A stretch of DNA of 64,000 nucleotides from Oleiphilaceae bacterium. GTDB lineage: Bacteria > Pseudomonadota > Gammaproteobacteria > Pseudomonadales > Oleiphilaceae. The notes under the pieces were generated by a model. The model worked only from the letters and a program-made list of their open reading frames with translations. It did no database searches and was not told the origin of the DNA. The stretch covers positions 186,001-250,000 of the forward strand of contig JAKVBL010000003.1 of NCBI GenBank assembly GCA_022447365.1, read 5' to 3'. This document shows positions 8,007-16,714 of the stretch, piece after piece. Position 1 is the first letter of the stretch. The number at the start of each line of letters is the position of its first letter. The position numbers and the translations under genes are program-made.

Positions 8007-9197
8007 CTATTTAGAAGCCATCCAATCGATGATTTGCTGACGTTCTTCGTCAGTCATCTGAGTCATGTTGCCAAGAGGCATATAACCCGTTTGGGTAACT
8101 TCAATAAGTTTCTGTTTCATTGCAACAACCGTGTCGATGCTTTCTAGCTCAACGCCTGCTGGTGCGCCCGCTGCTTCAAAACCTGGTTGTGTTGGTTGCG
8201 CTGCGTGGCAGGTTGCACAACGTGCCGCCATGATATTCATTGCTTGCTCGTCGCTGATCACAGTTGCGTTCTCTGATGGAGCAACCACTTTTTGTGTGTG
8301 CGCCATAACGCCAGCAAGTGCTACAAGCATGACTGCTGCAATTACTAGGATCACAGGCTTGAACTCGCCACGGTGACGCAAGTTAAAGAAGTGACGTGCG
8401 AAACCAGTGATAAAGATTATTGCTGCCAATACTGCCCAGCCGTACTCGTGCGAGTAAGTCATTGGGTAGTGGTTGCTGATCATGATGAAGATCAACGGTA
8501 GCGTTAAGTAGTTGTTGTGCGTGGAACGCAACTTCGCAAATGCACCGTACTTAGGATCAGGCGCTTCACCACGTTGTACCGCTTCAACAAGCGCACGCTG
8601 TGAAGGCATGATGCCGAAGAATACGTTACCCGCCATGATAGAACCGATCAGCGCACCTACGTGGATGTATGCACCACGATCTGAGAATAGTTGGTCTGCA
8701 ACCCAAGCCGAGAAAGCTAGGAAGGCAAATAGTACAAGACCAAACGCACCGTCTTTATGACGAAGAGGCGTTTTAACAAGAATCTCGTAAACTGCAAAAC
8801 CGATAGCTATGAAGCCCATACCAAGGCCAATTGCTTCCCACTGGCTAAGTTCAAGCTTGCTGTTGTCGATTAAGAAGCTCTCTGCGCCAACGTAGTATAT
8901 AATCCATAGCATCACCATACCGGTTAACCATGTTGTGTAGGCTTCCCACTTGAACCAGTGAAGGTTCTTAGGCATCGCTTCTGGCCCAAGCTTGTACTTG
9001 GCAACTTCATAGAAACCACCACCGTGGATTGCCCAAAGGTCACCACCGATGCCTTTGTCTTTTTTCCACTGCGGCGGATTTTCAAGGCTGTTATCAAGCC
9101 ATACGAAATAGAACGACGCGCCAATCCACGCGACACCCGCGATGACATGGAACCATCGGAAGAATAGGTTTAACCACTCTAGGAAATAAGCTTCCAT
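8007..9197 (-). CDS. puuD: urate hydroxylase PuuD (membrane-bound, cytochrome c domain)
   Basis: PuuD oxidises urate to 5-hydroxyisourate. The 396-residue protein has an N-terminal membrane domain with about eight helices (residues 10-300, starting LEWLNLFFRWFHVIAGVAWI) and a C-terminal periplasmic cytochrome c domain with CATCH at 327-331 and the later axial Met region GYMPLGNMT. Electrons are thus expected to go to the respiratory chain rather than directly to O2. It is the last gene of the operon, 12 bp after guaD, and is followed by a terminator. Its product feeds UraH and UraD encoded upstream in the same operon, which supports the assignment. Length matches the family. Confidence 0.95.
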   Translation of the reverse strand: MEAYFLEWLNLFFRWFHVIAGVAWIGASFYFVWLDNSLENPPQWKKDKGIGGDLWAIHGGGFYEVAKYKLGPEAMPKNLHWFKWEAYTTWLTGMVMLWIIYYVGAESFLIDNSKLELSQWEAIGLGMGFIAIGFAVYEILVKTPLRHKDGAFGLVLFAFLAFSAWVADQLFSDRGAYIHVGALIGSIMAGNVFFGIMPSQRALVEAVQRGEAPDPKYGAFAKLRSTHNNYLTLPLIFIMISNHYPMTYSHEYGWAVLAAIIFITGFARHFFNLRHRGEFKPVILVIAAVMLVALAGVMAHTQKVVAPSENATVISDEQAMNIMAARCATCHAAQPTQPGFEAAGAPAGVELESIDTVVAMKQKLIEVTQTGYMPLGNMTQMTDEERQQIIDWMASK

Positions 9198-9209
9198 TGT
9201 AAATATCCC

Positions 9210-10505
9210 TTATTGTTTCTCGTGGGCAAGTTCGCCCGCGACATAAGTTGCTTTAACTGAGCGGTCGTCGCCCAAAATGATCATTGCGAACAGCTTCTCG
9301 AAGAGTGTTTTACACTTCGACTGCTTCAAACTCATCAATGGTGTTGAATCGTAATCAAGTACCGCAAAGTCAGCTTCGCGATCTGCCTGGAATGAACCAA
9401 TTTTGTCGTCTAGTTGAAGTGATTTTGCGTTGCCTAAGGTCGCCAAGTACAAGCTCTTAAGTGGGCTTAATTGTTGACCTTGTAGCTGACAGATTTTGTA
9501 AGCTTCGTTCAAAGTTTGAAGCATAGAGAAGCTTGTGCCACCGCCAACATCTGTTGCAACGGAGTAGCTCACTTTCTCTTTTTCAAGCTTTTCTACATCT
9601 AGCAAGCCACTACCTAGGAATAGGTTAGAAGTGGGGCAGAAGCTCACGCTTGCGCCTGTCTCGCGAAGACGTTCGTGCTCGCGAGGCTCAAGGTGAATAC
9701 CATGAGCAAACACTGAGCGAGGGCCTAGCAAACCGTACTGGTCGTAAACGTCTAAATAGTCTTTGGTTTCAGGGAAAAGCTCACGAACGAAAGCGACTTC
9801 GTCTTTGTTTTCACTGATGTGTGTTTGCATGAACGTGGTTGGGTGCTCTGCCATTAACTGGCCAGCTTTTTCCAATTGCTCATACGTAGAGGTGATCGCA
9901 AAACGCGGTGTGATCGCGTAAAGCTGACGGCCTTTCTCGTGCCATGCTTCGATCAACTCTTTGCTGTCTTGGTAAGAGCTTTCTGGTGTGTCGGTGAGGA
10001 ACTCTGGCGCGTTGCGATCCATCATTACCTTACCGCAGATCATACGCGTATTGCGTTGCTCTGATGCTTCAAAGAAAGCTTCAACACTTTGCTTGTGCAC
10101 CGTACCGAATACAAGCGCTGTTGTAGTACCGCACTTCAATAGCTCGTCTAAGAAGAAGTTAGCGATTTTAGACGCATATTTTTTGTCTTCAAATTGACGT
10201 TCAGCAGGGAAGGTGTAGTTATTCAACCAGTCTAATAGCTGTTCGCCATACGATGCGATCACTTCAACCTGAGGGAAGTGAATGTGTGTGTCGATCATAC
10301 CTGGAATGATAAGTTTGCCAGAATAATCAACGACATCCGCATTGTCGTATTTGCCAGTAAGTGCTGAAGCTTCGCCAGTTTCTAGCACTTTACCGTCTTG
10401 AATTACGAGTGCGCCATCTTCAAAGTACTCATAAGCTTTCTCGCCGTCGACATCAGGGTCTGACAAGAAATGGAGAATAGATGCGCGATAAAGTTTGATA
10501 CTCAT
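9210..10505 (-). CDS. guaD: guanine deaminase
   Basis: This cytoplasmic amidohydrolase of 431 residues converts guanine to xanthine and ammonia. The metal-binding HxH is at His74/His76 (IIPGMIDTHIHFPQ). Later ligands and active-site segments are visible as MQTHISENKDEV, VFAHGIHLEP, FCPTSNLFLGSG and the metal Asp in SYSVATDVGGGTS. These match guanine deaminase rather than cytosine deaminase or the related 8-oxoguanine deaminase, a distinct copy of which lies at 26783-28144. The gene starts 16 bp after allA and ends 12 bp before puuD. It supplies xanthine for the XDH encoded at the head of the operon. Confidence 0.95.
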   Translation of the reverse strand: MSIKLYRASILHFLSDPDVDGEKAYEYFEDGALVIQDGKVLETGEASALTGKYDNADVVDYSGKLIIPGMIDTHIHFPQVEVIASYGEQLLDWLNNYTFPAERQFEDKKYASKIANFFLDELLKCGTTTALVFGTVHKQSVEAFFEASEQRNTRMICGKVMMDRNAPEFLTDTPESSYQDSKELIEAWHEKGRQLYAITPRFAITSTYEQLEKAGQLMAEHPTTFMQTHISENKDEVAFVRELFPETKDYLDVYDQYGLLGPRSVFAHGIHLEPREHERLRETGASVSFCPTSNLFLGSGLLDVEKLEKEKVSYSVATDVGGGTSFSMLQTLNEAYKICQLQGQQLSPLKSLYLATLGNAKSLQLDDKIGSFQADREADFAVLDYDSTPLMSLKQSKCKTLFEKLFAMIILGDDRSVKATYVAGELAHEKQ

Positions 10506-10521
10506 AGTTTAATCTTTACAG

Positions 10522-11028
10522 CTATAGTGAAATTTCGATTTTTACGTCGTCGTCAAGGTAGATTTCTTCACAGTTGTGGCCGTCACCAGAACGGTCTACA
10601 ACAAGAAAATCACAGACTTTGTATAGGCCAAGCACAGGGTGATGCCAAGTGTTCTTTCTGTAGTTCACACCTTGGTCTTTGGTTGCTAAGAACAGGTGTA
10701 AATTTTCCGGCTTCAAGTCTTCAACCGGATCGCCTACCAATACCAAGTAGTCTTCGCCAGAAAGTGGCTGAAATGATTGAGATCCAAATGGGTGGCGCTC
10801 CATCATCTTGATTGGCATTGGCAGCGCACGTGGTTGTGCACGGAAAATATTAATGATCACTTTGTCATCAGCAGGGTTCTCAACTTCAGTCGTAACCAAG
10901 TTATGAAAACGCTCTGTGTTGCCATCATTGATCATGATTGGCTTGTTGCCATCGCACTGAACCACTTCACCGAAAGGCGCAAATGCCTCAGCTGTAAGTG
11001 GCTTAGGTGTGAGTTTGTAAGTCGCCAT
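10522..11028 (-). CDS. allA: ureidoglycolate lyase
   Basis: The 168-residue enzyme splits ureidoglycolate into glyoxylate and urea, the last step of the allantoate branch. The N-terminus LTAEAFAPFGEVVQCDGN, the central RAQPRALPMPIKMMERHPFG and the C-terminal NTWHHPVLGLYKVCDFLVVD are family landmarks; the His pair and the ERHP/GSQSF segment lie in the cupin-like active site. It is 4 bp from uraH and 16 bp from guaD, so translation is probably coupled within the operon. Together with allantoicase it yields two ureas per allantoate. No urease lies in the window. Confidence 0.93.
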   Translation of the reverse strand: MATYKLTPKPLTAEAFAPFGEVVQCDGNKPIMINDGNTERFHNLVTTEVENPADDKVIINIFRAQPRALPMPIKMMERHPFGSQSFQPLSGEDYLVLVGDPVEDLKPENLHLFLATKDQGVNYRKNTWHHPVLGLYKVCDFLVVDRSGDGHNCEEIYLDDDVKIEISL

Positions 11029-11032
11029 GCGC

Positions 11033-11374
11033 TTAGCTGCCTCGGTACGTAGAGATGCCGTAAGCAGAAACTAGAAGTGGCACGTGGTAGTGCTCTTCAG
11101 GCTTCTCGATACGGAAGTCAAAGTTTACGCTTGGGTAGAAACAGGTTTTGCCTTGCTTCTCGAAGTAGCTATCCGTATCGAAAACGATGCGGTAGATGCC
11201 TTTTTCACGGTCTTGGCCTTCGAGCCAATCAGTGATGCGGCCATCGCTGTTAGTCACTCCAGAGGCGATCTTTGTCCACTCGCCGTCTACTTGCTTGAAA
11301 AGCTCAACTGCGATGTCTGCTGCTGGGCCGCCTAGGTTAGTATCTAGTACATGCGTTGTAATAGGACTTGCCAT
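11033..11374 (-). CDS. uraH: 5-hydroxyisourate hydrolase (transthyretin-like)
   Basis: UraH hydrolyses 5-hydroxyisourate to OHCU. The 113-residue protein has the complete set of signatures: N-terminal ITTHVLDTNLGGPA with the catalytic His8, the central DGRI, and the C-terminal YRGS tetrapeptide (110-113) that separates true HIU hydrolases from transthyretin. There is no periplasmic signal peptide, so it acts in the cytoplasm. It follows uraD after a 284-bp spacer with hairpins and directly precedes allA. PuuD supplies its substrate and UraD uses its product. Confidence 0.96.
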   Translation of the reverse strand: MASPITTHVLDTNLGGPAADIAVELFKQVDGEWTKIASGVTNSDGRITDWLEGQDREKGIYRIVFDTDSYFEKQGKTCFYPSVNFDFRIEKPEEHYHVPLLVSAYGISTYRGS

Positions 11375-11519
11375 GGTAAGTTTTCCTACTTTCGTAAATT
11401 CTCGTTTGCTTTATAGAAGGCACCATATGCTTTGTTAAAACTGTACTCGCTCTGTCACGTACTTGCGTGTACGCTCCCTTTCTGCGCGCAGTTTTGCCTT
11501 GCCTATGGCGCTCCTATTT

Positions 11520-11606
11520 CAGCACCGTAACCTTGGGTGACAGTGCTTCTTTCAACTTGTTTAATGCTTTCTATCGCAGCACCGAAACTATCTCAGGACA
11601 GTGCTT
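11520..11606. repeat. duplicated hairpin-forming repeat in the uraD-uraH spacer
   Basis: Two direct copies of about 30 bp lie at 11520-11548 and 11577-11606. Each begins CAGCACCG and ends ACAGTGCTT, so each copy can fold through AGCAC/GTGCT arms, while the middle bases differ between copies. They sit in the only long gap inside the purine operon. Confidence 0.5.
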
Positions 11607-11618
11607 AATTCCTTCGTC

Positions 11619-11638
11619 GTTCCCGCGCAGGCGAGAAC
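11619..11638. repeat. short inverted repeat of the TTCCCGCGCAGGCG type
   Basis: Arms GTTCCCGC (11619-11626) and GCGAGAAC (11631-11638) pair with one mismatch around GCAG. The sequence TCGTTCCCGCGCAGGCGAG resembles the small, highly repeated intergenic palindromes found in many gammaproteobacteria. There is no T-run on the minus strand next to it, so termination is unlikely. Confidence 0.5.
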
Positions 11639-11658
11639 ATATCTGTCTAACTTTCGAA

Positions 11659-12183
11659 CTATGCGCTTGGAAGCAACTTATCAATACGAATTGCGGTGAT
11701 TAGTGCTTGCTGACCCGCTGCATTCTGAAGCTCAGTCTCACGGTCGTTCGGTAGACGTTGCTGAAGAAGTTCGTTCATTTCAGCGGCGCTTTTACCGGTT
11801 GCACAGACGATGAAGATAAAGCCAAACTTTTCTTCGTAGTCGGTGTTACCTTGCGCAAGCGCTTCAATCGTCGCGTCATCTGCTTCGTTTACTGAAGACT
11901 GTTCACCTGAAGCAAGCTTCTTGGTGTGCGCGTACTTTTCACGAAGACTAGTCACGTCACCAATTTTTGGGTGGCCTTCGAAGGCTTCCAAAAAGTCTGC
12001 TTCGCCCATGTTTGCCCAAACGTCTTTCGCCGCTTGATGACACGCTTCGATCGATGCGAAAGGACGTGCTTCAACCATGCCTGCTACCCAGCGTGAGCTG
12101 GTGCAGCAGTTTGTGAATGCGAAAGTTGCGTCTTCTGCGTTCAACGCGTTTAGTGCGTCGATTGTGTAAGTTAAATCTGCCAT
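11659..12183 (-). CDS. uraD: OHCU decarboxylase
   Basis: The 174-residue enzyme decarboxylates 2-oxo-4-hydroxy-4-carboxy-5-ureidoimidazoline to (S)-allantoin. The catalytic motif HPKIGD (His71) and the late strand EKFGFIFIVCATGKSA are family hallmarks. The N-terminal helix region NALNAEDATFAFTNCC and the RWVAGMVEARPF segment also fit. It is a stand-alone UraD, not fused to allantoinase or UraH as in some bacteria. It lies 15 bp after allantoicase. Its product allantoin would need allantoinase, which is not encoded in the window. Confidence 0.94.
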   Translation of the reverse strand: MADLTYTIDALNALNAEDATFAFTNCCTSSRWVAGMVEARPFASIEACHQAAKDVWANMGEADFLEAFEGHPKIGDVTSLREKYAHTKKLASGEQSSVNEADDATIEALAQGNTDYEEKFGFIFIVCATGKSAAEMNELLQQRLPNDRETELQNAAGQQALITAIRIDKLLPSA

Positions 12184-12198
12184 GTTCGTATCAGTCCC

Positions 12199-13314
12199 TT
12201 ACTTCGCTTCTGGGTAGCCCCAGAGACGTAAGCGACTGATGCCACCATCTGGGTACATTTTGATGCGAATGTGCGTGAAGTTTGTTTCAGTGTTTTGAAC
12301 TTCTGCAGTGAAGGTGTGCTCACGGTCTGCGTGAAGCACTGTGCGCGGCATGATTTCAGTCCACTCGATTTGGCTCGCTTCTTTACGACCAGCCGTCAAT
12401 GCGTCTTGATGTGCATCTTGCTCAAGCATGTCAACGTCAGCAGATTGTTCTGCAGTCAGTACAGCGCCTTCTAGTGAGAAACCGTTAGGGTAGTTGCCTT
12501 TAAAGTGGCAAGTGTCTACCAAGATCTTGTTGATGCTGCCTTTTGTCGCAAGCTGAAGAACCAACCAGTCATTGTTGCGATCAACAGTCTCATCGCCAAC
12601 AGTACGACGACGCTTAGTTTCCCAACCGTCACCCATGTTTACGCCACGCTCTGGCATCACAAGGTTTTGCATGTGGCTGAAGAACATGTCTGAACATACA
12701 AGAGGGCGTGCGCCATTTTTGATGTATGCAAGGTCTACTGGCTCGTTTGGTAGGAAGTGTGCAGGATCAACAACGACGTCACCGTATACACGCAAACGTG
12801 CAACACCACCGTCTGGATACATGTTGAAGCGAACGTGTGTCCAAACTTGCTCTGAAGATTGGTCAGCTACTTCGATAAGGTTTTCGCTACCTGGCTCAAC
12901 CGCAGTTTTTGGGATGATTTCAACCCATTCAGTGCTGTCGGTAGGCTCGCCAACGATGATTGCAGCTTCAAGAGAAACGTGTTGTGGCGCGTTACCTAAA
13001 AAGTGGTTTGTGTCAGCGTTGATCGCTTTGATCACGCCTTGTGCACCTAGCTTGATGATACACCAGTCGTACATCAAGCCATCGTCTGATGATCCATCAG
13101 GAAGGAAACGACGACGGCGAGATTCCCAGCCGTCCATCCACTTACCACGATCTGTAAATTTGTCGTCGATAAATACGCCACGGCCTGGCTTAAGCAGGTT
13201 TTCCATTTCTGCGAAAAAGTCGTTACTGCAAGATAGCGTTTGACCGCCAAGACGACGCGAAGCAAGGTCGGTGTAACGTAATTCGAAACGGTTCATTTGC
13301 GTATGTGGAAGCAT
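12199..13314 (-). CDS. alc: allantoicase
   Basis: Allantoicase hydrolyses allantoate to ureidoglycolate and urea. The 371-residue protein is built of two related beta-jelly-roll repeats. Repeat one (about 10-175) carries SNDFFAEMENLLKPGRGVF and DGWESRRRR; repeat two (about 195-370) carries SDMFFSHMQNLVMPERGVN and DGWETKRRR. Each ends with an RxxMYPDGGxxRLRxxG segment (FNMYPDGGVARLRVYG and IKMYPDGGISRLRLWG). This duplicated layout is diagnostic for the family. It follows xdhC by 28 bp and precedes uraD by 15 bp. A 223-codon open frame on the opposite strand is a shadow of this gene. Confidence 0.95.
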   Translation of the reverse strand: MLPHTQMNRFELRYTDLASRRLGGQTLSCSNDFFAEMENLLKPGRGVFIDDKFTDRGKWMDGWESRRRRFLPDGSSDDGLMYDWCIIKLGAQGVIKAINADTNHFLGNAPQHVSLEAAIIVGEPTDSTEWVEIIPKTAVEPGSENLIEVADQSSEQVWTHVRFNMYPDGGVARLRVYGDVVVDPAHFLPNEPVDLAYIKNGARPLVCSDMFFSHMQNLVMPERGVNMGDGWETKRRRTVGDETVDRNNDWLVLQLATKGSINKILVDTCHFKGNYPNGFSLEGAVLTAEQSADVDMLEQDAHQDALTAGRKEASQIEWTEIMPRTVLHADREHTFTAEVQNTETNFTHIRIKMYPDGGISRLRLWGYPEAK

Positions 13315-13342
13315 GTTCGTTGTTTCTCTCTATAAATAGGTG

Positions 13343-14278
13343 CTAGTCAATGTTTGTTGAAGTTGATTCGTCTGCACTTGGCGCATTGTTCTCAGTAGGC
13401 AGAGAATCAAGCTTCAAGCGATAACCTTGTTCTTGGTTATCTACCTCACCACCAAGCTCTTGCTTGATGTCTTTCCATGCGAGGCCGCGTCTTACTTCAG
13501 TTTGTTTGTCGCTGTTTTGGATGGCGATCAGCTCACCCGCAATCGAAACTGCGACTTCCATTGGCAACTTGCCCGGTACTTCTGCAAGTCCAACAGGGGA
13601 TTTAATGGTCGCGATTTGCTTTTCGCTATAACCGCGATGCGCTAGGCGTTTTACAAAACGCTCAGCTTTTGTATCTGAACCAATCAAACCAATATGGCGC
13701 AATTGGCCGTGATCAAGCGCTGCCATACTTAGTTCGAAATCTAAAGCGTGGTTATGCGTCAAAATCAGAATGTCGGAGCCTGCTGGCAAGCTCGCGATTT
13801 CATATTGAGGTTCTTCGCTGACAATTTTGGTGACATTGGCAGGCATGGTTTCTGGAAATAGCTCTGGACGAGGGTCAATCCAAGAAACACGACAAGGCAG
13901 GGCGCCAAGAATTTTAATCAACTCTTTTGCGACATGACCTGCGCCAAATAAACCAATATGAAAACGGCATGCGCCAAAGGTCTCAATGAGCACTGTTGCG
14001 CTACCACCGCAGCACTGGCCTAAAGAAGCACCAAGCGGAAAGTGGTGAATTTGTTGACTGTCTTCATTGGCTGTTAACAGTTCACGCGCTTTGTTGGTCA
14101 CCACAAATTCTAAGTGGCCACCACCAATGGTGTCGTAGGTACTGTCAGCTGTAATCACCATCTTGCTGCTGTTATCACGTGGCGTAGAGCCCGTGCAGCC
14201 AAGAATAGTCACCAAAGCATAAGCGCTGCCAGAATCCTGACATCGCTTTGCTGCATCGAACCATGTTTGTGAGCGCAT
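13343..14278 (-). CDS. xdhC: xanthine dehydrogenase accessory protein XdhC
   Basis: XdhC binds molybdenum cofactor and inserts its sulfurated form into xanthine dehydrogenase; it is not part of the final enzyme. The 311-residue protein has an N-terminal domain with LVTILGCTGSTPRDNSSKMV and the Cys pair in LGQCCGGSAT, followed by a Rossmann domain with FHIGLFGAGHVAKELIKIL and the conserved ILTHNHALDFEL and HIGLIGSDTKAERF. It lies 36 bp after xdhB, the standard xdhABC order. The last 40 residues are polar and poorly conserved. Confidence 0.95.
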   Translation of the reverse strand: MRSQTWFDAAKRCQDSGSAYALVTILGCTGSTPRDNSSKMVITADSTYDTIGGGHLEFVVTNKARELLTANEDSQQIHHFPLGASLGQCCGGSATVLIETFGACRFHIGLFGAGHVAKELIKILGALPCRVSWIDPRPELFPETMPANVTKIVSEEPQYEIASLPAGSDILILTHNHALDFELSMAALDHGQLRHIGLIGSDTKAERFVKRLAHRGYSEKQIATIKSPVGLAEVPGKLPMEVAVSIAGELIAIQNSDKQTEVRRGLAWKDIKQELGGEVDNQEQGYRLKLDSLPTENNAPSADESTSTNID

Positions 14279-14314
14279 ATGAGTTACCTAAAGTTCCTTT
14301 GTCCTAATGTCGTA

Positions 14315-16714
14315 TTAGGAGTTCGCTATGTGCTTGCGAGTTTCGTTCACCGCATTCAATACACACTCAGGCGTTGCTGGTGCGTTCATTGGCGGGCTGA
14401 ACTTGTATTCCGCCATGCTTGAAACGGCATCGCGTAGTGCTGACCACGCTGAAATACCCAACATGAACGGAGGCTCACCCACAGCTTTCGAGCGGTAGAT
14501 AGTCTCTTCTTTGTTTGGAAGTTGTTCCATAAGCTTCACGCGGAAGTCGATTGGTGTATCGCCAACTGCTGGAATCTTGTAGGTCGCTGGGCCGTTTGAA
14601 AGTAGGCGGCCGTTGTCGCTCCATACGAGATCTTCCGTGGTCAACCAACCCATGCCTTGAATGTAAGCACCTTCGATCTGACCGATGTCGATCGCAGGGT
14701 TAAGTGACGCACCAACGTCTTGTAGGATATCTACGCGTGTGACTTTGTATTCGCCGGTTAGGGTGTCCACAATCACTTCTGACACAGATGCGCCGTTTGC
14801 GAAGTAGTAGAACGGACGACCTTTACCTGTGTTGCGATCGTAGTGGATCTTAGGCGTTTGGTAGTGACCGCTTGAGAACAGTGGTACACGCGCCATGTAA
14901 GCGTTTTGCGTGAATTCCGCAAATGGTGTCCACACTTCTTCTCCGTCTGCTTTTACTGCAACAACGTGGTTGCTTTCAAAGCGAATCTTGTCTTCGCTTG
15001 TACCGTGAAGTTCAGCTGCGTACTTGATCATGCCGGCTTTGATGCGCAAACAAGCGTCGCGTGCTGCCATGCCGTTCAAGTCAGAACCTGAAGATGCAGC
15101 CGTTGGAGACGTGTTAGAGACTTTGTCAGTACGTGTTGCTGTGACCTGAATAGTGTCTAGGTCGACTTGGAATTCGTTGGCAACAACTTGTGCAACTTTC
15201 ACGTACAAGCCTTGGCCCATTTCCGTCCCGCCGTGGTTTACTTGGATCGAACCGTCTGTGTAGACGTGAACCAATGCACCGGCTTGGTTAAGGAACTGAA
15301 CAGTAAACGAAATACCGAATTTAACAGGAGTCAGCGCCAAGCCTTTTTTCAAGAACGCAGAGTTTGCGTTGAATTGCTTGATCTCTTCGCGGCGCTTCCA
15401 GTACTCAGAGCTTTCTTCAAGCTGAGAGATCAATTCTGGAAGTACTTCTTGCTCAACCGTTTGGCCGTAGTGTGTTTCGTTACGTGGGTCGATGCTGCCA
15501 TCTTCCAAGCGCATTGAATCGTGCTTCACGCCGTAAAGGTTGCGCTTACGAATGGTAAGCGGGTCTTCGCCAAGGTGACGCGCAATGTCGTCCATCATTA
15601 GCTCAGCCGTGATCACACCCTGTGGGCCACCGAAACCACGGTAAGCGGTCGCAGATACAGTGTGTGTTTTACAACGGTAACCAGTAATGGTTGCATTGTT
15701 TAAGTAGTAGGCGTTGTCGCTGTGGAACATCGCTCGGTCAACGATCGCGTCTGACAAATCAGGCGAGTTACCACATTGGCCTGCCACATTAATAACGGCA
15801 CCTTGAATAAGGCCTTGTTCGTTGAAACCAACTTTATAATCGTTTTGGAAAGCGTGACGCTTACCCGTCATGATCATGTCATCGCCACGAGACATACGGT
15901 ATTTCACCGGACGCTTAGTGTGGTGCGCTAGCAATGATGCGATACATGCAAGTGGTGCTGCTTGGGTTTCTTTACCACCGAAGCCACCACCCATGCGGCG
16001 TACTTCAACGTTTACTTTGTTGATGCTGATATCAAGCACTTCTGCAACGAGCTTTTGTACTTCAGTCGGGTGCTGGCTAGATGTAAAGACATCCATACCG
16101 CCGTCTTCTGTCGGTACAACTGTTGAGATCTGACCTTCTAAGTAGAAGTGCTCTTGGCCTTTTACGTAGAAGTCGGCAGAAATAACATGCTCTGAATCAG
16201 AAAGTGCTTTGTCTGCATCACCACGTTGGTGTGAGTGCGTAGGGCGAACGAAGAACTGATCCTTCATTGCTTTATCAACAGTAAGTGTTGGCTCAAGTTC
16301 TTTGTATTGAATCTGAGCCAAACCAACAGCCGCTTTCGCTTGTTCGTGTGTTTCAGCCGCAATCGCAAAAATAGGTTGGCCGATGTATTCACACTCGCTT
16401 TCAACTAATACTGGATCGCCCGGGAAAACTGGGCCAATGTCTGTATGACCCGGAACATCTTTCACTGTAATAATTTTTACAACACCGGGTGCTTTTTCAA
16501 CAGCGCTTAAATCCATTGATTTGATAAACGCGTGTGCGTATTGGCTACCACCGACCGCTACGTGCAGCGTGTTTGGCAGTTCTGGCATATCGTCAACATA
16601 TACGGCAGTACCGGCAACTTGTTTCGCCGCACTTTCGTGCTTCATACTTTCGCCAGTTTTACCCTTTGCAGGACGCATGCGTTTGTTATCTTCTACATCA
16701 ATCAACTTACGCAT
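14315..16714 (-). CDS. xdhB: xanthine dehydrogenase molybdopterin-binding subunit
   Basis: This is the 799-residue catalytic subunit that oxidises hypoxanthine and xanthine to urate at a molybdenum centre. Visible cofactor and active-site motifs are RRMGGGFGGKETQ (about 235), AYRGFGGPQGVI (about 355), the Moco-binding GGTEMGQGLYVKVAQV (about 500) and the base Glu region VGEPPFMLGISAW (about 735). The N-terminus up to MKHESAAKQVAGTAVYVDDM matches bacterial two-subunit enzymes. Its first codons overlap the end of xdhA by 8 bp, so the subunits are translationally coupled. Length is normal. Confidence 0.96.
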   Translation of the reverse strand: MRKLIDVEDNKRMRPAKGKTGESMKHESAAKQVAGTAVYVDDMPELPNTLHVAVGGSQYAHAFIKSMDLSAVEKAPGVVKIITVKDVPGHTDIGPVFPGDPVLVESECEYIGQPIFAIAAETHEQAKAAVGLAQIQYKELEPTLTVDKAMKDQFFVRPTHSHQRGDADKALSDSEHVISADFYVKGQEHFYLEGQISTVVPTEDGGMDVFTSSQHPTEVQKLVAEVLDISINKVNVEVRRMGGGFGGKETQAAPLACIASLLAHHTKRPVKYRMSRGDDMIMTGKRHAFQNDYKVGFNEQGLIQGAVINVAGQCGNSPDLSDAIVDRAMFHSDNAYYLNNATITGYRCKTHTVSATAYRGFGGPQGVITAELMMDDIARHLGEDPLTIRKRNLYGVKHDSMRLEDGSIDPRNETHYGQTVEQEVLPELISQLEESSEYWKRREEIKQFNANSAFLKKGLALTPVKFGISFTVQFLNQAGALVHVYTDGSIQVNHGGTEMGQGLYVKVAQVVANEFQVDLDTIQVTATRTDKVSNTSPTAASSGSDLNGMAARDACLRIKAGMIKYAAELHGTSEDKIRFESNHVVAVKADGEEVWTPFAEFTQNAYMARVPLFSSGHYQTPKIHYDRNTGKGRPFYYFANGASVSEVIVDTLTGEYKVTRVDILQDVGASLNPAIDIGQIEGAYIQGMGWLTTEDLVWSDNGRLLSNGPATYKIPAVGDTPIDFRVKLMEQLPNKEETIYRSKAVGEPPFMLGISAWSALRDAVSSMAEYKFSPPMNAPATPECVLNAVNETRKHIANS

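Noticed and set aside
12572..13243. Long open frame of 223 codons on the plus strand
   Set aside because: It lies antisense inside allantoicase, whose conserved repeats fix the real strand; composition is not protein-like for a second gene.
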